Source of the DNA: CAVSVP01 sp963731125
GTDB taxonomy: Bacteria > Pseudomonadota > Gammaproteobacteria > Competibacterales > Competibacteraceae
Assembly: GCA_963731125.1 (NCBI GenBank)
Contig: CAVSVP010000008.1
Coordinates: 682,001 to 746,000, forward strand
Reading direction: 5' to 3'
DNA: 64,000 nt
Both the position numbers and the translations under genes were made by a program. A model generated the notes under the pieces. The model ran no database searches. It was not told the origin of the DNA and saw only the letters and a program-made list of their open reading frames with translations. This document shows, in pieces, positions 50,648-60,883 of this stretch. The stretch's first letter is position 1. Every line of letters begins with the position of its first letter.

Positions 50648-52874
50648 TAGCAGGGTCACATTACTGTGACCCCGCCCCCAAGGAACCGTACACGACAATT
50701 ACTTGTCATACGGCTCGCGCCTCTACTGCGTTGTACCCGTGTCGTTGATGGTACGCGTGGTGGCACCATCGGTGAACAAGTTTTCGATTAGCCAATGCAT
50801 CATCTCCTCCTTGATGTCGTGGGATGAGATGGTGTTCATCGATCGGATCATCGGGCCAGAACACCACACCACACAGCCCACAGGTGTTATTCTGCTCACG
50901 TAACATGGCTAGCCGTTTCCGTTGGTAGGTCGCCCGCGCGGCTTGCCATTTTTTGCGCTGCGTCCAGTAGCCGCGTTGCTTCGGGTCCATCGGTGAGGCT
51001 CTTCCCGTCACCTTCACATAGCGGGTGATCGATATAGCGCTCTGGCGGCACAACTGAGCGTTGCCTTCGTGGAACGTCCAGTAGCCGTCCGCCCTAAAGT
51101 AGCGTGCCTTGACCCATTTCCTGGGTTTGTTGGGATGACGACGTTTCGCCCAGCGCCAGAGCATCTGCCACATCCGATGGCCGGTATAGGCAAACGTTTT
51201 ACTAGCCGCGCTGTGACGGTAGTAGTTGGCCCAGCCCCGGAGTTTGGGGTTGAGCGCTTTGATCACGGCTACCGCTGGCGTCTGCTTATGGGCATTAAGA
51301 TAGGCTTTGATGTCGCCTAGATGGGCGATCACTTTTGCTTTCTCTGGCCGGGTTAGCAGCGTTCCATGGAATCGTCTAATCTCGAACCCCAAGAAGTGAA
51401 AGCCTTCATCGATATGCACGATGCGGGTTTTCGCTTCACTGAGCCGCAATCCCCGTCCTGCCAGAAAGGCTTTCAGTTTGGGCACGACATACTGTTCAAG
51501 TACTTCCCGAGACGGCGCCGTTACCGCCACATCATCGGCATACCGGATCAGGCTGATGCCACGGTTCTCACCCTTGCGCAATGACGGCGGTATCGGGTTA
51601 CCGTGAGCATCTTCGCAACCAAACAGCCGTTCCATTCCGTCCAATGCGATATTGGCCATCAAGGGCGACGCTACGCCGCCCTGTGGTGTACCGGCATCGG
51701 TGTCGTGGTATTGGCCTAGTTCCACTACGCCTGCTTTCAGCCACCGTCGAAGGGTGGTGGTAAATACCGGTAGCCGCTTCAATAGCACTTCCTGATCGAT
51801 TTCGTTGAAGCAGTTCGATATATCGGCATCCAAAATCCATTGACTGCTTCCTTTTTGATTCAACGTCGTATGGAGCGCTTGGATCGCGTCCATGCAGCAA
51901 CGTCCGGGTCGAAAGCCGTAGGAATTCGCTTCAAATCGGCTTTCCCATTCCGGTTCCAGCGCCAGTTTAATCAGCGCCTGCATGACCCGATCCTTTACCG
52001 TCAATATCCCTAAAGGTCGCTGTTTGCCGTTCGCTTTGGGTATACAAACCCGCCGTGCTGGCTTAGGGCGGTATCCGGTAAAGGTTAGACCTTCCTTCAG
52101 TAGTGCCAGACGGGCTTTCGGGGTATCGCACACAACCCCGTCAATGCCTGGCGTGTGCTTGCCGCGATTCTCTTGGGTCACCTGTCGGATCGCCTTAAGT
52201 TTCGCCGACAGGGCGCGAATAAGTAGCTTTTGTAGGTTCTTCACCTTCCCTTGCTCCCCATTCGCCGCAGCACGATAGATGCGGCCCTGAAGTCGGCGCA
52301 CGTTCGCTTCCACCGCAGACCAGTTAATATCCGCCCACCGTGTCAGTTCCCGCCCGTTGGTCGGTTCAATGACGAGCATTGTCTAACTTCTCCAACCGTT
52401 CGCACCTCTTCAGTGCTTCGCTATCGTCGAGACCTGCTGGAAGTCAGCCCCCTTTCGGAGCAGGCCAAAACGCGAAGCCCTATCCGTCCCTATTACCGGG
52501 TCGGCATTCGCTTCCTCCAGCTTCCTTTACCCCCTCCACCTTCTCCTTCCCTTGCGGTTAGGCTACCGTCAATAGACGGGGCGAATGGGGCTTACCCAGT
52601 TGATAGAACCGAAGTTGCGGATGAAGTAGGGTGGAATCTGGAGCCCGACGGGTCTGGTGAGCATCGCCAGGATCGCAGGTCTCTCCTGGTCCTACCCGTT
52701 TGCCTGTTGGCACTGCCTATCAGCCTCTTTGGCAGCTTCGGCTTCACGAGCCTTTACGTAGATTCTTCACTTGCGTTCACCCTTTCCATCCTCCCCTAGT
52801 TCTGAGCCGGTTGAGGCTACCCGCCTTCGAATCGTTGTCCCCGGAGCTTCGCACCTTGGATTACTCCGCCGCAC
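50648..52874 (-). mobile_element. Group II intron with encoded reverse transcriptase
   Basis: On the minus strand the 5' end is near 52874 (GTGCGGCGGAGT). The 3' part after the ORF has a domain V helix (GAGCCGTATGAC ... GTGTACGGTTC, 50655-50715) and a domain VI helix (GGGGTCACAGTAATGTGACC). The exact 3' base is uncertain by several positions. It lies between the left end of IS200-like copy B and its tnpA start. Confidence 0.85.
50706..52379 (-). CDS. ltrA: Group II intron reverse transcriptase/maturase with HNH domain
   Basis: 557 residues. The RT domain runs from RQVTQENRGKHTPGIDGVV through PKANGKQRPLGILTVKDRV and SYGFRPGRCCMDAI to the catalytic YADD (LIRYADDVAVTAPS). The maturase domain X is about 370-450. 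The C-terminus is an HNH endonuclease with two zinc Cys pairs (CGLCGVVF) and DEHHLIPRHQGGDDALANRK. The layout fits the chloroplast-like class. It promotes splicing and retrohoming. The frame is intact. Confidence 0.93.
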   Translation of the reverse strand: MLVIEPTNGRELTRWADINWSAVEANVRRLQGRIYRAAANGEQGKVKNLQKLLIRALSAKLKAIRQVTQENRGKHTPGIDGVVCDTPKARLALLKEGLTFTGYRPKPARRVCIPKANGKQRPLGILTVKDRVMQALIKLALEPEWESRFEANSYGFRPGRCCMDAIQALHTTLNQKGSSQWILDADISNCFNEIDQEVLLKRLPVFTTTLRRWLKAGVVELGQYHDTDAGTPQGGVASPLMANIALDGMERLFGCEDAHGNPIPPSLRKGENRGISLIRYADDVAVTAPSREVLEQYVVPKLKAFLAGRGLRLSEAKTRIVHIDEGFHFLGFEIRRFHGTLLTRPEKAKVIAHLGDIKAYLNAHKQTPAVAVIKALNPKLRGWANYYRHSAASKTFAYTGHRMWQMLWRWAKRRHPNKPRKWVKARYFRADGYWTFHEGNAQLCRQSAISITRYVKVTGRASPMDPKQRGYWTQRKKWQAARATYQRKRLAMLREQNNTCGLCGVVFWPDDPIDEHHLIPRHQGGDDALANRKLVHRWCHHAYHQRHGYNAVEARAV

Positions 52875-52906
52875 GTCCGGGTAGGGGCACCTGGATGCTG
52901 CAGGGT

Positions 52907-52926
52907 CCGACTATAGCTATAGTCGG
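52907..52926. repeat. Perfect 20-base palindrome just upstream of the intron 5' end
   Basis: CCGACTATAGCTATAGTCGG, arms of ten without a loop. It lies in the 5' exon about 33 bases before the intron on the minus strand, within the left-end region of IS200-like copy B. Confidence 0.8.
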
Positions 52927-52959
52927 CACTTCCTGTCCTACCCTTGTGAGCTGGGATTT

Positions 52960-53274
52960 GTGTGCGACCACCCAGCTCTCTGGTCGCAACCCGGCAAAGC
53001 CGGGGGATTACCTATTTTATTTAAAAGCAAAGAACCGAAAACTGCAGCCGACGTGGCGATCACTCTGCGCCAGCTTGCCGATAAAATCGACCAGGGCCAG
53101 CTGACCCTGCGCCAGGGTGATCAAGAAGTGACGTTGTCATTTTCCCAGCAAATGACCCTGGAAATCGCCGTCGAGGAAAAAATCAAAACCACCCACCGAC
53201 AACTATCCCTGGAGGTGGAAATCGAGTGGTATGTGGGCGAAGCGGAAGGCCCCGACAGTACAGTGATTGTCTAA
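52960..53274 (+). pseudogene. Amphi-Trp domain protein with its start replaced by IS200-like DNA
   Basis: From ILFKSKEPKTAADVAITLRQ (53014) to LEVEIEWYVGEAEGPD this is a full amphi-Trp domain, missing only the first few residues. Upstream of 53014 the frame (from a GTG at 52960) is the left end of IS200-like copy B, with the CCCGGC/GCCGGG hairpin. The hybrid frame of 104 residues is open but its first 18 residues are not native. Confidence 0.75.
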
Positions 53275-53406
53275 GGTTGCAGGGCGGCGTACTTGGGGCG
53301 TGTCTGGGGACTCATGAGCGTTGCCGGCCGCTAGCTCCTGCTCCAGTTCGGCGGCGGTGGTTTGCAGTAGGGCAATGGCCTCCCCCACCGTCGGCTGCAT
53401 ATCCAT
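53203..53406 (-). CDS. Possible small protein antisense to the amphi-Trp end
   Basis: 67 residues from MDMQPTVGEAIALLQTTAAE, with GGAGG eight bases before the ATG. The first half is a plausible amphipathic helix. The rest overlaps the amphi-Trp gene on the other strand. I recognise no family. It may not be real. Confidence 0.3.
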   Translation of the reverse strand: MDMQPTVGEAIALLQTTAAELEQELAAGNAHESPDTPQVRRPATLDNHCTVGAFRFAHIPLDFHLQG

Positions 53407-53519
53407 GACCCTGACCTCCAACCAGGGTGCCGAGCCGGGGTTGTGGCCGGATGTCCCAGCGAATATTGCACACGGTTTCGAAAATCCCGGCACGGCGGGT
53501 GGTATCGAGAAAGCCACCG

Positions 53520-54701
53520 TCATCGCGCGCTGCCATACTCCGCAATGGCTTCCCGCACCACCGCATCGAAAAAGACCGCGCCCACCTTGAGCACTCCTTC
53601 GTTGATGTCGAAGGCCGGGCTGTGCAGGGGAATATATTCGTCTTCCGTGCGGCGGGCCCCGAAGCGCACATAGCAGCCCGGCATTTCCTGAAGATAATAG
53701 GAAAAGTCCTCGGACCCCATACTGGGGTGATCGAGGGACACCAGCCCGGACAGTCCTACTACATGACGCGCCGCCCGGTAAGCCACCTCGGCCTCACGGC
53801 GGGTGTTGATTACCGGAGGATAGCCCTCGTCGATGCTGACTTCGATTTTACCGTTAAAGAGGTCGCCGATGGCAGCGGCCATGCGTCTGAGCCCCTGGTG
53901 GATATGGCTGCGCACGGCCGGCAGGGTCGTGCGGATTGAGCCTTCCAGCACGGCATCTTCGGCGATGACGTTGGCCGCGGTACCGGCCTGCACCCGCCCA
54001 ATGGTGACCACCGAGGGATGGATGGGATCGATTTCCCGCGACACCAGAGTCTGGATCGCGGTGATCAGCAGTCCGGTAATGACCACCGCATCGATAGCCT
54101 CATGGGGGCGGGCACCGTGGCCGCCCTTGCCTTTTACCTGGATCAGAAAGCGGTCGGACTGGGCCGTGATGACGCCTTCCGCCACCATGATTTCGCCCAT
54201 ACGGTAATGGTGGGTAACATGGCCGCCGAAGATGGCCCGCACCCCTCGGAGCGCACCGGAGCGGAGAATAACCCGGGCGCCGCCGCCGCGTTCCTCGGCC
54301 GGCTGAAAAACCAAGAGGACCGTGCCGGCCGGTGGTGCCGCCTTCAGCAGGGCCGCCGCGCCCAGCACCATGGCCATGTGCGCGTCGTGGCCGCAAGCGT
54401 GCATCTTATTCGCCACCGTAGAGGCAAACGGCAGCTCGGTATGCTCTATGCCGGGCAGGGCGTCCATATCGGCCCGCAGCGCCACCGTCGGCGCGTCTGC
54501 GCCGCCGCCGCTGAGGCGACCCACCACGCCTCCGCCCTTGCCGCCGTACTCATAGGGGATACCCAGGCGATCCAGCTCGACCATAACGGTGTGTGCGGTT
54601 TGCTCCTCTTCAAAAGCCAATTCCGGATAACGGTGGAACTGCCGCCGCAATTCCACCAGGCGGGGGTAGATAGACTCGGCTTTCAAAATACCTTGTTGCA
54701 T
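53520..54701 (-). CDS. M20-family amidohydrolase (hippurate hydrolase/AbgB type)
   Basis: 393 residues from MQQGILKAESIYPRL (GAGGA upstream). A longer in-frame ATG at 54773 is unlikely. Metal ligands are in ALRADMDALP, KMHACGHDAHMAMVLGAA and FQPAEERGGGA (catalytic Glu pair), with the last His in the LHSPAFDINE end. The lid domain has VKGKGGHGARPHEAIDAVV. It should remove an acyl group from an amino acid or a similar amide. Substrate cannot be told from context. Confidence 0.9.
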   Translation of the reverse strand: MQQGILKAESIYPRLVELRRQFHRYPELAFEEEQTAHTVMVELDRLGIPYEYGGKGGGVVGRLSGGGADAPTVALRADMDALPGIEHTELPFASTVANKMHACGHDAHMAMVLGAAALLKAAPPAGTVLLVFQPAEERGGGARVILRSGALRGVRAIFGGHVTHHYRMGEIMVAEGVITAQSDRFLIQVKGKGGHGARPHEAIDAVVITGLLITAIQTLVSREIDPIHPSVVTIGRVQAGTAANVIAEDAVLEGSIRTTLPAVRSHIHQGLRRMAAAIGDLFNGKIEVSIDEGYPPVINTRREAEVAYRAARHVVGLSGLVSLDHPSMGSEDFSYYLQEMPGCYVRFGARRTEDEYIPLHSPAFDINEGVLKVGAVFFDAVVREAIAEYGSAR

Positions 54702-54738
54702 GGTGATTTCCTCTGCTAAAGGGGGTGCAAATGGGCGG

Positions 54739-57566
54739 TTAACTGGCATCGGTACCGGTGGCCGCCATTGCATCGGCTTTCCCGATAGGAAGAGCGCAAT
54801 GGAGGGTCACTCCCCGTTGGGAATTGGGGGTGGCCCATAAACGCCCCCCGTGGGTTTCGATGATGGAGCGACTGAGGGAAAGCCCCAGTCCCATCCCCGA
54901 GGTCTTGGTGGTAAAGAAGGGCTGTAAGAGTTGACTTTTGGCTTCTGCGGAAAGCCCGGGGCCGGTGTCGGACACGGTGATTTCAACGGTGTCGCCGGAA
55001 AGCGCCGTCGCGATCATCATGCTGCGCTCCGCCGCCGGAATGTCCTGGAGTGCCTCCAGGCTATTACCCACCAGGTTCAGCACCATCTGCTGAATCTGGA
55101 TGGTATCCACATAGACCGGCGGCAATGCCTCGGCCAGTCTTAGTTGGACGCGAACCGCCGCCTGACGAATCTGCGAATCGGCCAGTTGCAGCACTTCCTG
55201 AACTAGCGTATTGACGTCGCTGATGTTGCGTTTCGGTTCCGTCTTGCGCAGAAAGTGGCGCAGCCGGCGGATGATATCCCCGGCACGCACACCCTGTTCA
55301 ACAATCTTGTGCAGCACCTCGGCGAGGTGCTGACAGTGGGGTTCGCGCAAGCGCAGCACCGCCACGCCTGTTTCAGCATAACTGGTCATGGCGCACAGGG
55401 GCTGATTGAGCTCGTGGGCCAGGCCGGCCGCCAGGTTCCCCGGCGATGTTCAGGCGCGCCGTATGAGCCAGCGTGGCCTGGTGTTGCTGCGCCCGGGCTT
55501 CGGCCGCTTTGCGTTGGCTGATGTCGCGGAAAATAGACAGATGCAGGCCGGGTAGAATATTGGCCACCGCGCGGTATTCCACCATCGCCGTGGTACTGTC
55601 CCGGCGACGCAGGAGATTTTCGCCGCCCTGTTTGCCCGCGGCCGTGAGAAACGTTTGCCACCAGGCCTGAGCACGCTGGTGCTGCGGCTCGGAAGTGATA
55701 TCAAACACGCTCATCCGCAACACCTGCTCCCGCTTGCAGCCCAACAGCTGACAGGCGGCGGGGTTGGCCGCGGTAAGCCGGCCCGTGTCATCGGCCAGCA
55801 GGATGGCATCGAGAGCGTTGTCAAACAGCGCCTGCAGACGCCGTTCGCTTTCCGCCCGGGCCCGTTCCGCCTGCCGATTGGCGGTCACTTCACCGGCCAG
55901 TTGCGTGTTGGCCGCCTGCAGTTCAGCGGTGCGCGCCTGCACCCGCGCCTCCAGTTCGTCATAGGCCCGTTGCAGCGCCGCCTCAGCTTGCTTGCGCTCG
56001 GTAATATTGCGAATGCTAACGCGACAGCCCAAGGATTGTCCTTGGGCATTACAGAGGGATTGCCAGGAGGCGGCCGCCCAGGCGCGCTGACCGTTCTTGC
56101 GCACGATGCGAAATTCAATGTCGTTGGCGCTACCGCCGGAAGCTGCTTTGCGCAGGTGATGCGTCATAGTGGGGTGATCAATGGGATGGATTATGGGCAA
56201 GGGATAATCCGCCATCGCCAGGCATTCCCCTACACTATACCCCGTCTGCCGCTCAACACCGGGATTTACCCACAGCAACTGGCCCGTAGGACTGAGCCAA
56301 CTTTCCCAGTCATAGGTGTAGTCGGCAATGGCTCGCAGCCGTTTCTCGTTTTCGCGCAGTGCCTGTTCCGACGCCTGCAAGGCTGTGGTGCGTGCCACCA
56401 CCGTGCGGCGCAGGGTGCGTGTCCAGAGAAAAAACATCATGCTCGCCAATAGCGCGATGCCCAGGCTATAGCGCCAAAGCTTTTCCTGACGTGCCTGACG
56501 TCCGCGTTCCCGGCGCTCTGGATCGAAGATAAACGTATCCAGATCCAGGGTACCGGAGACCAGGCCGGCCTTGTTGAGCAGGGTGTGCATCTGCTGCCAG
56601 CGGTGAGGGTTAATATGGCCGGGCGCCACTAAGGGAAATAACATCAGCCGGCGAACTGCCTCGATCTGGAAATGCACAAAGCCGGCATAGTCGGCAATGG
56701 GAAAGGCCGGCTGGAACTCGCGGATGATGCGTTCCGCGATTTCCTCAGGATGGGTTAACGCGTATTCCCAACCGCGCAGGCTCGCCTCGACAAAGCGCTC
56801 CACCAAGGCAGGATCACGTTCCAAGACCCGCTGATGGGTCAATAAAGAATCGCCGTAAAAATGAATACCAAAGGACGCAGGCCGGAAGCGGACGACCTCA
56901 AGCCCGATCCGTTGGGCTTCCTGAGGTGTACCGATGGAATAGCCCGGTACGACATCCACCTGACCTTCGGCTAACGCCGATAAATACCCCTGAGTCAACG
57001 TCAACGGATAGGGCTCAATTAAGGACGGGTCGATACCTTCGGCGACCAGAAGCGCCTGCAACTCCACATCGGTTAGGTCATTCACCCGGCGCACGACCCG
57101 CAGCCGTGGCAAATCGGCGGGAAAGGCATGGACGGTACCTGGCCTGGCATAGAATTCCACTGCGCTCTCTTGAAAGAGGGCAGCCAGCACCACCAGGTGG
57201 TATACCACGCTCCCGCGCCAGCAATATATCCGCCGCGCCGATGCCAAAATCGGCGCGACCTGCCGCCACCTCGTCGATGGCGCTCAGAATGGTTCCGTCT
57301 GATTTAACGGCGGAACGCAACTCCACGGCTAACCCGGCTTGCCGGTAATAGCCTTGCCAGAGGGCTGCATAGTAGCCGGCAAACTGAAACTGATGATCCC
57401 ATCGCAACTGCAGAACCACCGGGTCAGCGGCCCACCCTGCCGGGATACCCGTTGCCAGACTTAACCACACGAGCGCACCGAGCCAGCGCAACGGAATCGC
57501 TCTCACTATCGCGGTAATGCGTGTCATTCTGCTCGTCACACCGGGTGGGTCGTTTGCTCCTGGCAT
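54739..57566 (-). pseudogene. Histidine kinase with periplasmic NMT1-type binding domain, two frameshifts
   Basis: The product would be about 930 residues: signal peptide (ALVWLSLATGIPAGWA), NMT1/THI5-like solute-binding domain (LQLRWDHQFQFAGYYAALWQ to about residue 300), one membrane helix (LGIALLASMMFFLW), two PAS domains, HisKA (AHELNQPL) and ATPase (SDTGPGLSAEA, GMGLGLSLSRSI). One extra base near 57195 and one near 55437 break it. Dropping a single C at each restores RGIPLVVLAALF and AGELAAGLAHEL. From the ALQRAYDELEARVQARTAEL coiled coil to its end it is closely paralogous to the kinase at 24096. Confidence 0.88.
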
Positions 57567-57721
57567 GGTTTATCTTACGCTGTAGCGTCTCGCCAGGAAA
57601 TGGATGATGTTGGTTCGTCAGCGTGCCTGACGGCGGCACTAAAATGCTAGTTTATATTATGAAGATGGTAAACCGGTAGCCGGTAGTGTCATAAATGAAC
57701 ACAAAAGAGTAACGAGTGACA

Positions 57722-59536
57722 GTATCTTCTCAAAATTTCATGGCGGATCAGGACACGGATGCAGTTCAGCTTTGCTCTTTTGCCTGATCAACTGCGCCAG
57801 TGAAGGCAGCTCAAATTTCCCACTCACCCGATCATAGATGTAGTCATAAGCACTGACGCCGAGTTTCTTAGCCGTTTGCACAAGGGTCATGAAGGTATCT
57901 TTGGCCGTGGTGCCAGCTTTGGATTTGGTGTGCAAGCTGACATCCCTCACCCGAGCTTGGGCGCGGGCGCCCAACTCGGCGTCATTGTTATGCAAGGGCA
58001 ACTGCGGATGCCGCAACACCGCCAAGAGGGCCTCTTTTTTGGCGAGGGTTTTGGCGATTCGCGCGTCGAGTTCGGCGTAGCCGGTTTGGGTTGAGAATAA
58101 TCGGTCAAATGCCTCAGACAGCCGGGTCGCCTCGGCCGGTGTGGGAGTTTGTTTAAACGCCAGGAGTTGGCCGTAGAAGGCCCAATAGTCTTGGCGAAAG
58201 TGCTCCAAGTGTTCCCGATGGCTAGGGACGATGGGATTGAGCTTTTTATCGTGCCGACCGTCATGCACCCAGCACAGCGCCAACTCCTCAGTGAGCAGCT
58301 TAAATTGCGGGGCATCATCGCACAGCAGCAGCTTGACCACCGGTAGCTCGGTCTCCTGATGGTACGCAGCGATCGCGGCGGCTTCGAGGATGCGGCTGCG
58401 TTGCTGTGGGCCGGGCTGTAACTCATCCACGAGTTGGTTGACCTGTTCTTCCGTGAACGGTTGGTCTTTTGCCAGGTTATCCACGCAGCGGATGAGCTTC
58501 TGGGAGAGATGGCCTTGCTCGAGCAACTCCAGTGTTTCGCTATTGAACACAAAACGACGGGGAGCAAAATTTCTCAGCACGTCCAACACACTCAGCCGGT
58601 CTTTGCGTTCGGTCGTGAAATAAGCGGTGTACCACGGATTACAGACCACCTGGGTAGAGTGGTTTTCACCGTTAACCCGCGCCCTGGTGTCATCGATCTG
58701 CTGATACCCCCCGCATTCCAAAGCCGTGCGGTAGAGCTCGTCCTTTTCGCGGTGAAAGACCGCATGCGGATCCGTCAACAAGCTCGAGATATAAGCCGCC
58801 GAGATCCGCACGTTGAAATTGTGCAGAAACTCTAAAAGCTTCGGTTCCGACAGGTTACAGACATGTTTCATCGTCGGAATCAGCGCTCGAATGCCGGCAC
58901 CGAACTCCCCTTTCACCTCCGCTGGTAAAGCCCCTCGATAAGTCTGCTGTCGCGACGGCGAATAATACACCGCACGGCGGTATTCCACATTGTCCGAGGT
59001 GATTTTGAGGTCCTGCACAATGACGCTTTCATAACCCTTGAAGATGGCATCTTCTGGTAATTCGTCACGATTCACCGGGCACTCTTCCACCCGGTCGATG
59101 TTGATCTGGTCGCGTTTCGAGTCCCGCTGGCGTTCTCCCCCGCCTCGCTTCCCCTGCTCGCCTGACGCCTCCTTGCGCTCCTGTTCCGACGATAGGTCAT
59201 CACGCTTTCGGTTTTTGCCCTTGATCTCCGGTTGGCCTTGTTCGCCTTTCAAACGGCTGATTTCATCCTTCAGCTTTTGCTGCTCCTCCTTTAACTTGTC
59301 GTTCTCCGCAACTAGCGTTTCCACCAGATTCAGCAACGCCACCACACTGGCCTTGACATCAGCTGCTTCCATACGCTCAATGTCTAGCTGCAGCGTTTCT
59401 AAAAAAGTGGTCATTTCGGTGCGGTTCATAACCTACTACATGGGGTAGGCAAGCATTTTATCAAGTCTTCCACGCGCTACTTTGTTACATCAGCCCGTTA
59501 CTGAAGCTTCATTACCATGAGATTTTGAGAAGATAC
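57722..59536 (-). mobile_element. IS66-like element with 8-base target duplication
   Basis: Inverted ends GTATCTTCTCAAAATTTCAT and GTATCTTCTCAAAATCTCAT. GAGTGACA lies on both sides (57714-57721, 59537-59544). Eight-base duplications are typical for IS66. It has a single gene and no tnpA/tnpB accessory frames. Confidence 0.92.
57738..59429 (-). CDS. IS66-like transposase (TnpC type)
   Basis: 563 residues. The N-terminal leucine-zipper-like coiled coil (LVAENDKLKEEQQKLKDEIS) is followed by a basic linker. The catalytic part has GGYQQIDDTRARVNGENHST (first Asp), the VKLLLCDDAPQFKLLTEELA segment (second Asp), and PLHNNDAELGARAQARVRDV (Glu), the IS66 DDE signature. The frame is complete and the element's ends are intact, so it may be active. 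Confidence 0.9.
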   Translation of the reverse strand: MNRTEMTTFLETLQLDIERMEAADVKASVVALLNLVETLVAENDKLKEEQQKLKDEISRLKGEQGQPEIKGKNRKRDDLSSEQERKEASGEQGKRGGGERQRDSKRDQINIDRVEECPVNRDELPEDAIFKGYESVIVQDLKITSDNVEYRRAVYYSPSRQQTYRGALPAEVKGEFGAGIRALIPTMKHVCNLSEPKLLEFLHNFNVRISAAYISSLLTDPHAVFHREKDELYRTALECGGYQQIDDTRARVNGENHSTQVVCNPWYTAYFTTERKDRLSVLDVLRNFAPRRFVFNSETLELLEQGHLSQKLIRCVDNLAKDQPFTEEQVNQLVDELQPGPQQRSRILEAAAIAAYHQETELPVVKLLLCDDAPQFKLLTEELALCWVHDGRHDKKLNPIVPSHREHLEHFRQDYWAFYGQLLAFKQTPTPAEATRLSEAFDRLFSTQTGYAELDARIAKTLAKKEALLAVLRHPQLPLHNNDAELGARAQARVRDVSLHTKSKAGTTAKDTFMTLVQTAKKLGVSAYDYIYDRVSGKFELPSLAQLIRQKSKAELHPCPDPP

Positions 59537-59603
59537 GAGTGACACGCACATGTATCCGTAAAACTACGTATTTACGCTAATAAAAATATACTATATATAA
59601 AGT

Positions 59604-59626
59604 ATGGTAGGGAATATTAGCGAGTT
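59604..59626 (+). repeat. Near-direct repeat flanking the IS630 region, left copy
   Basis: ATGGTAGGGAATATTAGCGA then GTT. The right copy at 63377-63403 is ATGGTAGGGAACAATAATTA then GCGAGTT. Same orientation, so these are not terminal inverted repeats. Origin unknown. Confidence 0.6.
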
Positions 59627-60102
59627 CCTATAGCGGTAATTAGTTGAATTCATTACAAGGGGCCCATAAATAAATAGGATAGAGACAAACTGTGAAGGAG
59701 TAATGAGAATGAGGCCCTATTCTAATGATCTGCGTCAAAAAGTCGTGGATGCCTACCCCAAAGGGGAGGGTTCGATGCGTAGCGTAGCGGCGCGTTTTTC
59801 CGTGAGTTTGGATTTTGTCTGGCGGTTGCTGAAGCGCTATCAGCAGACCCGATGGGTGGATCCGAAAGCGCATGGGGGCGGGTGCGTATTCCAGCGAATT
59901 CGGCCACCTATTCCAGCGGAATCCGGCCGTTTAGTCCAACGGAAACCGGCCACCTATTCCAGCGGAATCTGGCCACCTATTCCAGCGGAATCCGGCCGTT
60001 TAATCCACCGGAAACCGGCCACCCAGTCCAAGGGAAAGCGGCCACCTGTCATGGCGGTGCGAAGCGGGTCTTTTTACTCTTACTGCGTATCGGTATGAGG
60101 TG

Positions 60103-60833
60103 TCAAGGTTGAATGACGTTTGCGCATGGATTCTCCTTTGAGGTTGAGCTTGTAGGCGTTGTGTACGAGCCGGTCAAGGATGGCATCGGCCAACGTGGGA
60201 TTGCCGAGGTGCTGATCCAATGCGCCAGTGGGAGCTGGCTAGTGACCAGGGAAGAGCGAATATTAAAACGGTCATCCAGGATCTCCAACAGGTCCCGCTG
60301 CTGTTCATCGGTAAGTGGCGTCATGGACAAATCATCGAGGATCAACAAATCGGTCTTGGCGAACTCTTTGAGCAATTTATGGTAACGGCCGTCGCCCTTG
60401 GCGATGGCCAATTCGCGAAAGAGGCGCGGTAGACGCAGATAACCGGCGGTGAAGCCTTGCCGACAAGCCTGTTGGGCCAGCGCACACGCGAGCCACGTTT
60501 TTCCGACCCCGGTGGGGCCGATCATCAGGCAATTGAGATGCTCGCGTAACCACCTGCCGGTGGCGAGCTGGGTCATGAGGGCTTTATCCAAGCCGCGGGG
60601 CGCGCGGTAATCGATGTCCTCCAGGCAGGCATTTTGACGCAGTTTGCTTTTGCCAAGCGGGCCTTCAGGCGGCGGCTTTCCCGCAGGGTGTATTCCCGGT
60701 CAACCAGCAGGCCCAGGCGTTCCTCGAAGCCCAGGGCCTCGATGTCAGGCATGTGCATCTGTTCCTCCAAGGCCTGGCGCATACCGCTCAGGCGCAACTG
60801 CTGGAGTTTCTCCAAGGTGGGATGGGTCAGCAT
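60103..60833 (-). pseudogene. istB: IS21 helper ATPase IstB, two frameshifts
   Basis: Opens LTHPTLEKLQQLRLSGMRQA. A shift near 60645 is needed to reach KLRQNACLEDIDYRAPRGLD, then CLMIGPTGVGKTWLACALAQ (Walker A) and TDLLILDDLSMTPLTDEQQ (Walker B). A second shift near 60215 is needed for DQHLGNPTLADAILDRLVHN. Repairing both gives a normal IstB of about 245 residues. As written it is inactive. Confidence 0.88.
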
Positions 60834-60883
60834 GTGGCTCTCCTCGTCCCCTGTCAGCGCGTCGTGGCAGGGGAACGTTACGG

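Noticed and set aside
53312..53671. 119-residue minus-strand frame overlapping the amidohydrolase end
   Set aside because: It overlaps the end of the M20 gene in another frame and shows no family. The stretch GIFETVCNIRWDIRPQPR looked protein-like but I could not place it.
59883..60050. Spaced repeats near the IS21 left end resembling a CRISPR array
   Set aside because: They are the multiple terminal transposase sites of IS21, mirrored in inverse orientation at the right end (62490-62611).
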